A DNA stretch of 17,410 bases from Candidatus Methanophagales archaeon. GTDB taxonomy: Archaea > Halobacteriota > Syntropharchaeia > Alkanophagales > Methanospirareceae. The notes beneath the pieces are model-generated. The model searched no databases, was not told the origin of the DNA, and worked only from the letters and a program-made list of their open reading frames with translations. Both the position numbers and the translations under genes were made by a program. The DNA is taken from contig DAOUUS010000009.1 of the NCBI GenBank assembly GCA_030668065.1, forward strand, positions 1 to 17,410. The letters run 5' to 3'. Shown here piece by piece: positions 14,467 through 17,410 of the stretch. Each line of letters begins with the position of its first letter. Position 1 is the first letter of the stretch.

Positions 14467-14589
14467 AACCACAGATTACACGGATTTTCACGAGAATATA
14501 ATACTCTGGATCAGACCTACGTACCCTATTGGTTTTTTATCCTTTGTTAACCCAAAAATCGTGTGCTAATCTAGTGAAATCTCGTGGTT
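14467..14589. repeat. 123-bp inverted-repeat element of the CACAGATT family
   Basis: The left arm, AACCACAGATTACACGGATT and following bases (14467-14494), pairs imperfectly with the right arm ending TGAAATCTCGTGGTT (14557-14589). Both arms consist of 10-11-bp units related to ACACAGATT. The centre (14495-14556) has no coding capacity. It lies between dinB and the MFS gene, and the right arm's T7 run (14588-14594) is close to the end of dinB. Confidence 0.55.
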
Positions 14590-14611
14590 TTTTTCTCTTG
14601 CTTTCCGCCTA

Positions 14612-15706
14612 CTACACAAACCGCATCTGCTTATCGTCCAGCAGCGTCAACTTGGCGACACGGACACCAACCAACCGTACTTTCTTCGCCTCGAACCCGA
14701 CTTTAGCCATCAAGTGCGTTGCTATTCGCGTAATCGTGTTGACGTCTGAATGAAACGTTCTCAGCGTCTTAGCCCTTGTTAGTACCGTAAAATCCTCAAA
14801 CCTGACCCTTATCCCAACAGTCTTAAAAACAAAGCCTTCTTTCTCTATCGCATTGTAAATCTCTTCCGCTAAAGTAGCCACGCAGGTATTCAACACGGAT
14901 GCGTCACTTGTGTCCTCCGCAAATGTCCGCTCCCGGCTCAAAGACTGCCTCACCCGTTCCTCTTTCAATTCGCGTTCGTCAATCCCGTTTGCACGCATAT
15001 GTAGTTTATTGCCATATTTACCAAATTTCGCTATGAGTGCTTGCACGTCACAGCTCGCAAGTTGGTTTATCTCTTCGATACCCATTTCTTTAAGCATTCC
15101 CGCGGTCTTTGGACCCACACCCGGAATCCGATTCACATTCAAAGGTGCTAAGAAGTCCGTTACTCTTCCGGCTTCAACTACTGTAAGCCCCGCGGGTTTC
15201 TCGAAATCAGATGCTATCTTGGCTATCGTTTTATTCGGTGCGATGCCCACAGAGCACGTTAAGCCGATGTTCGCCAATATCTCATTCTTTAGCATCAACG
15301 CATAACTCTTTGCCTCGGACCAATCGCGCACTCTTGTGCTGACGTCAAGAAACGCCTCGTCAATACCGACCTGCTCCATTTTATCCGCGTGTTCACGCAA
15401 AATAGCCATTATCTCTCGCGACACACGTTTGTATAACGCCATATTTACTGGTAAAAGCTTAGCATCCGGGCAAAGTTCGTATGCTTTCGAGAGTGGCATT
15501 GCCGAGTGAATCCCGAATTTTCGCGCTTCGTATGAACACGTACTCACGACTCCTCGTATCTTTTTATCTTTACTATCCGTAGATGCCCCTTTTTCCGCCT
15601 TGATTTCTCCTCCTACTATCACCGGCAGACCTTTCAATTCTGGATGGTCCCTCATTTCAACAGCCGAGAAGTAACTGTCCATGTCCACGTGAAGTATTAC
15701 TTTCAT
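14612..15706 (-). CDS. dinB: DNA polymerase IV (Y family, DinB/Dpo4-type)
   Basis: This translesion polymerase copies damaged templates at low fidelity. The 364-residue product has all palm signatures. HVDMDSYFSAVE (6-17) holds metal ligand Asp8 and steric-gate Tyr12. VVSTCSYEARKFGIHSAMPL (53-72) and QVGIDEAFLDVS (112-123) follow, with Asp116 and Glu117. CSVGIAPNKTIAKIASDFEK contains the conserved SxGxAxNKxxAKxAS. The helix-hairpin-helix (NRIPGVGPKTAGML) and the little-finger domain (REKTF-like RERTFAED) complete it. The finger loop between VIVGG (29-33) and RGVVS (51-55), at about 17 residues with charged AEKGASTDSKDKK, is longer than in the relatives I recall. The last residues, LLDDKQMRFV, only loosely resemble a PCNA-binding box. 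Start MKVILHVDMD at 15706 matches the family. It stands alone as a transcription unit. Confidence 0.95.
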   Translation of the reverse strand: MKVILHVDMDSYFSAVEMRDHPELKGLPVIVGGEIKAEKGASTDSKDKKIRGVVSTCSYEARKFGIHSAMPLSKAYELCPDAKLLPVNMALYKRVSREIMAILREHADKMEQVGIDEAFLDVSTRVRDWSEAKSYALMLKNEILANIGLTCSVGIAPNKTIAKIASDFEKPAGLTVVEAGRVTDFLAPLNVNRIPGVGPKTAGMLKEMGIEEINQLASCDVQALIAKFGKYGNKLHMRANGIDERELKEERVRQSLSRERTFAEDTSDASVLNTCVATLAEEIYNAIEKEGFVFKTVGIRVRFEDFTVLTRAKTLRTFHSDVNTITRIATHLMAKVGFEAKKVRLVGVRVAKLTLLDDKQMRFV

Positions 15707-15874
15707 CTGCTCGTTTTAATTCAGTTCTTGTTCCCTTATTTAACTTTTCGCATATCTTAATATCTTGTTCCTGTGACTGCGTAGCCATCTCCCTTTTTCT
15801 GTTCTTTATCCTGAATTGGTTCCACCAAAGCAGAAGAACATTTATCATGCGTAAAGGTAACCGCTAAAACGAGA

Positions 15875-16360
15875 TTAGATCAGCCGGTCAAGATATGCCC
15901 TGTACTCATCAACCTCTACCGGTCTGCCGGACCAATATTTTTTTACTTCGCCGTTGTAGATGACCGCGGTCAGCGGGAGTAACTTCTCTCCTTCGCTCTG
16001 ATAGAGGACATGATAAATAGCGGCTTCCGACGAGCTGTCAAAGATTTCATAAAAATCTATTCTGTCGCCATACCACAGTTGCAGCGCCTCAATATGGTGC
16101 TGATCACGCTCGCAGATCTGGCATACATCATCGCTACACGGGTCTCGTCTTATGCTCAATACAACTGGGCGTTTGCAGTCCAGTATCCGCGAAACTACTT
16201 GCTCTATTCCTTTGTAGCGTTCTTGCACATATCTTTCAATCACATCTTCATGAATCGTAAGCACTTGCTCTATGCTCATGGAATTCTTTTCTGCGAGTGT
16301 CTCAGCCACTTTCTGCTTGAATGCCTGCTGGTGCTGCGAAACAAGTGTTTTGAGGTTCAT
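15875..16360 (-). CDS. Thioredoxin-like protein with CxxC motif
   Basis: From ATG 16360 the product has 161 residues. The N-terminal third (MNLKTLVSQHQQAFKQKVA to about residue 60) is helical and polar. The rest looks like a thioredoxin fold: RPVVLSIRRDPC as a strand, then CSDDVCQICERDQHHIEAL with Cys75, Cys80 and Cys83 at the start of a helix. Next come DRIDFYEIFDSSSE and LLPLTAVIYNGEVKKYWSG, which resembles the cis-Pro and strand-turn-strand of thioredoxins (PTxVxYxxGxxxxxxxG). A partner Cys pair in place of WCGPC suggests a disulfide reductase or metal-binding role, but the family name is uncertain. An upstream in-frame GTG (16408) would add 16 residues; I prefer the ATG because a TATA-like TTTAATAG falls within the extension. 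It has no obvious operon partner. Confidence 0.65.
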   Translation of the reverse strand: MNLKTLVSQHQQAFKQKVAETLAEKNSMSIEQVLTIHEDVIERYVQERYKGIEQVVSRILDCKRPVVLSIRRDPCSDDVCQICERDQHHIEALQLWYGDRIDFYEIFDSSSEAAIYHVLYQSEGEKLLPLTAVIYNGEVKKYWSGRPVEVDEYRAYLDRLI

Positions 16361-16408
16361 AACTACATTTACTATTAAAGGATCCAACTTAAAAAATGGT
16401 TTTGGCAC

Positions 16409-16591
16409 TTATAGCACAGACAGAAATAGCAGAATAGAACATCGGGACGCAAAAGACATTGTAGTAGCCCACGATCTTGGCGGGCAATGAAGTGGTTATG
16501 AGACGCTATGGCAGCATTGGCTGTGATTCAATAGCCCGCTGAACTGTGAACCCCACGAAAGGTTTACATATCATAAAAAGAAGAAGATATT
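16409..16591. other. Intergenic region between two divergent genes
   Basis: No gene is visible on either strand. A GCGGGC (about 16479) and GCCCGC (about 16534) pair bounds a 60-base stretch that I examined and rejected as a tRNA. Near the right end TTTACATATCATAAAA (16563-16578) could hold a promoter for the gene at 16592. Confidence 0.4.
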
Positions 16592-16984
16592 ATGGAAGAA
16601 AAAGAGAGTGAGGTAACAAAAGCAGTTAGGGTGGCTGTAGTGAACGCTTTTGAGAAAGGAGAAGACATAACAGAAAAAGTAGGTGAGATCACAAATAAAA
16701 TCGTTAAGAATACTCTGGAAGGGGCGACCGATACAAAGGAGAAAGTGGAATCCACGGCTAAAGATGCGATGAAGGGTGCAATCGAAGGTGCCGATAAGGT
16801 AAAAGTGGAAGCCTGTGATATAATCAAAGAGGCAGCGGATGGTATAATTGAGGGGGCGACACAGACAGGAGCTAAAACCGCAGACCTTGCGGAACGTACG
16901 GTGCAACCCGCGATAGACTGCGTGAAAGATGCAGCAAGAGGCGTTCTCGGGGCCGTCCAAGAGATTTTAGCGAAGAAGAAATAA
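16592..16984 (+). CDS. Amphipathic helical protein, LEA-like repeats
   Basis: This 130-residue product is almost entirely made of Ala, Glu, Lys, Gly, Val and Thr with no aromatic residues apart from one Phe, and with periodic AKDAxKGAxEGADKV-type units. Examples are TEKVGEITNKIVKN, TLEGATDTKEKVESTAKDAM, KGAIEGADKVKVEACD, IIKEAADGIIEGATQTGAK and PAIDCVKDAARGVLGAVQEI. The roughly 11-residue spacing of hydrophobic and charged positions is that of group 3 LEA proteins and apolipoprotein-like amphipathic helices, which coat membranes or protect proteins during desiccation and other stress. No signal peptide or membrane segment is present. ATG 16592 is the start by position; AAGAAGAAG upstream is a weak ribosome site. 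Two cysteines (residues 75 and 109) are unusual for LEA proteins. Function is inferred from composition only, and low-complexity sequence can mimic this family. Confidence 0.65.
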   Translation: MEEKESEVTKAVRVAVVNAFEKGEDITEKVGEITNKIVKNTLEGATDTKEKVESTAKDAMKGAIEGADKVKVEACDIIKEAADGIIEGATQTGAKTADLAERTVQPAIDCVKDAARGVLGAVQEILAKKK

Positions 16985-17246
16985 TGCGGTAAAGGCTGTT
17001 CGTGCAATCAATCCGATAAGTCGCACATATCGCCATATCAACCGTTATCTTCAGGATAGCCCGAAGTATCTTCAGGAATACATATGAACTCACCATCCAG
17101 AAACTCGAGTTCAAAGCGCGTTTCGTGTTCACCGCTTTTTCGGGCTACTTATATCTCCATTGTTGCGTGACTGCCCTTTTACATAGCAGCATCCCGCGAG
17201 ATTGCAGACTGTTTATGGAACTCACAAATAATAAATTAGCAGAACG
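16985..17246. other. Intergenic stretch without a recognisable gene
   Basis: I see no complete gene on either strand here. On the + strand 16995-17087 reads AVRAINPISRTYRHINRYL and QDSPKYLQEYI before a stop. This faintly recalls the C-terminal end of IS1595-type transposases, but it is too short and too degenerate to annotate. Confidence 0.35.
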
Positions 17247-17303
17247 GTATCATTTTCCAATGATTTTTGCGACACCGATTAACGCTGATCAACACAGATT
17301 TAA
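17247..17303 (-). repeat. 57-bp dispersed repeat, second copy
   Basis: The reverse complement of this stretch matches 9381-9437 over 57 bases with about 8 differences, including the final hairpin ATCATT-GGAA-AATGAT. The stem is identical and the loop differs by one base but stays of GNRA type. Confidence 0.75.
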
Positions 17304-17390
17304 AGTCGTGTAGTTTTTTTATTTTGATTCAACCCGTAAAACTTAATAAACAGGACAGTACAGTCTGTGTAAATCAGTGAAATCTGTGTC
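17271..17390. repeat. 120-bp inverted pair of CACAGATT-type arms
   Basis: The left arm, GACACCGATTAACGCTGATC and following bases (17271-17303), is complementary with mismatches to the right arm CTGTGTAAATCAGTGAAATC and GTGTC (17365-17390). The outer sequences CATTTT (17251) and AAAATG (17404) suggest the inverted repeat continues to the window edge or beyond it. Confidence 0.55.
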
Positions 17391-17410
17391 TATGATTTTT
17401 ATCAAAATGG

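Noticed and set aside
15657..15848. 63-codon reverse-strand ORF overlapping the start of dinB.
   Set aside because: Overlaps dinB by 50 bases in another frame, has no family resemblance and no ribosome site; treated as chance.
16479..16539. Possible tRNA: GCGGGC...GCCCGC ends with AGTGGTTATGA and GATTCAAT-like blocks inside.
   Set aside because: Only about 60 bases long, the D and T stems do not pair properly and no anticodon stem fits. At most a decayed tRNA.
16995..17087. Short + strand peptide with TYRHINRYLQDSPKYLQEYI, faintly like the C-terminus of IS1595-type transposases.
   Set aside because: Too short, internally repetitive, no other transposase parts nearby and no terminal repeats found.
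1..17410. CRISPR arrays, rRNA genes and replication origins.
   Set aside because: No regularly spaced direct repeats of 25-40 bp, no rRNA-like conserved stretches and no Cdc6/Orc1 gene or origin-box cluster were seen.

Overview
The window looks like a piece of a euryarchaeal chromosome. The clearest archaeal markers are an archaeal tRNA ribose methyltransferase (Trm56, SPOUT family), an archaeal/ER-type signal peptidase I with a Ser-His-Asp arrangement, an archaeal SecD, and TATA-like boxes 25-45 bases upstream of several starts. Only some genes carry a Shine-Dalgarno sequence. Nitrogenase remnants, an IS1634-type element and many small two-component toxin-antitoxin genes fit an anaerobic methanogen or anaerobic alkane/methane oxidiser lineage (for example the ANME-1/Syntrophoarchaeum side of the tree). 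That placement is inference only.

Left third (1-4.75 kb), a graveyard of accessory DNA. A ribbon-helix-helix protein runs off the left edge. It is followed by the first 87 codons of a nifH gene. Next, on the opposite strand, comes an MNT/HEPN (MntA/HepT, type VII) toxin-antitoxin pair whose HEPN toxin is split by a 133-bp TA-flanked miniature inverted-repeat element. Then comes a 3'-terminal fragment of a nitrogenase component 1 (NifD/K/E/N-like) gene. A DUF2283 gene follows with a single in-frame TAG, and then a 2.02-kb IS1634-family element with 14-bp terminal inverted repeats and a transposase broken by two frameshifts and one TAG. A small hypothetical gene closes the region.

Right two thirds (4.9-17 kb), ordinary, well-packed core genes. 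dapB (lysine/diaminopimelate synthesis) diverges from signal peptidase I. A four-helix membrane protein diverges from a YjjX-type inosine/xanthosine triphosphatase. A leftward operon encodes a zinc-ribbon protein, a Yip1-like membrane protein and the SppA signal peptide peptidase. SecD follows without an adjacent secF, then a membrane-anchored transglutaminase-like protein divergent from trm56. An MFS transporter with a coupled 79-aa partner, DNA polymerase IV (dinB), a thioredoxin-like protein and an amphipathic LEA-like protein complete the set. Signal peptidase, SppA, Yip1 and SecD together make the centre a membrane-protein export and processing neighbourhood.

Dispersed repeats built on 10-bp ATCTGTGTAA units occur at about 9.38, 14.47-14.59 and 17.25-17.39 kb. 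Two copies share a 57-bp unit ending in a hairpin with a GNRA-like loop. The most interesting items are the precisely reconstructable insertion in the HEPN toxin, the nif deletion scar, and this repeat family.
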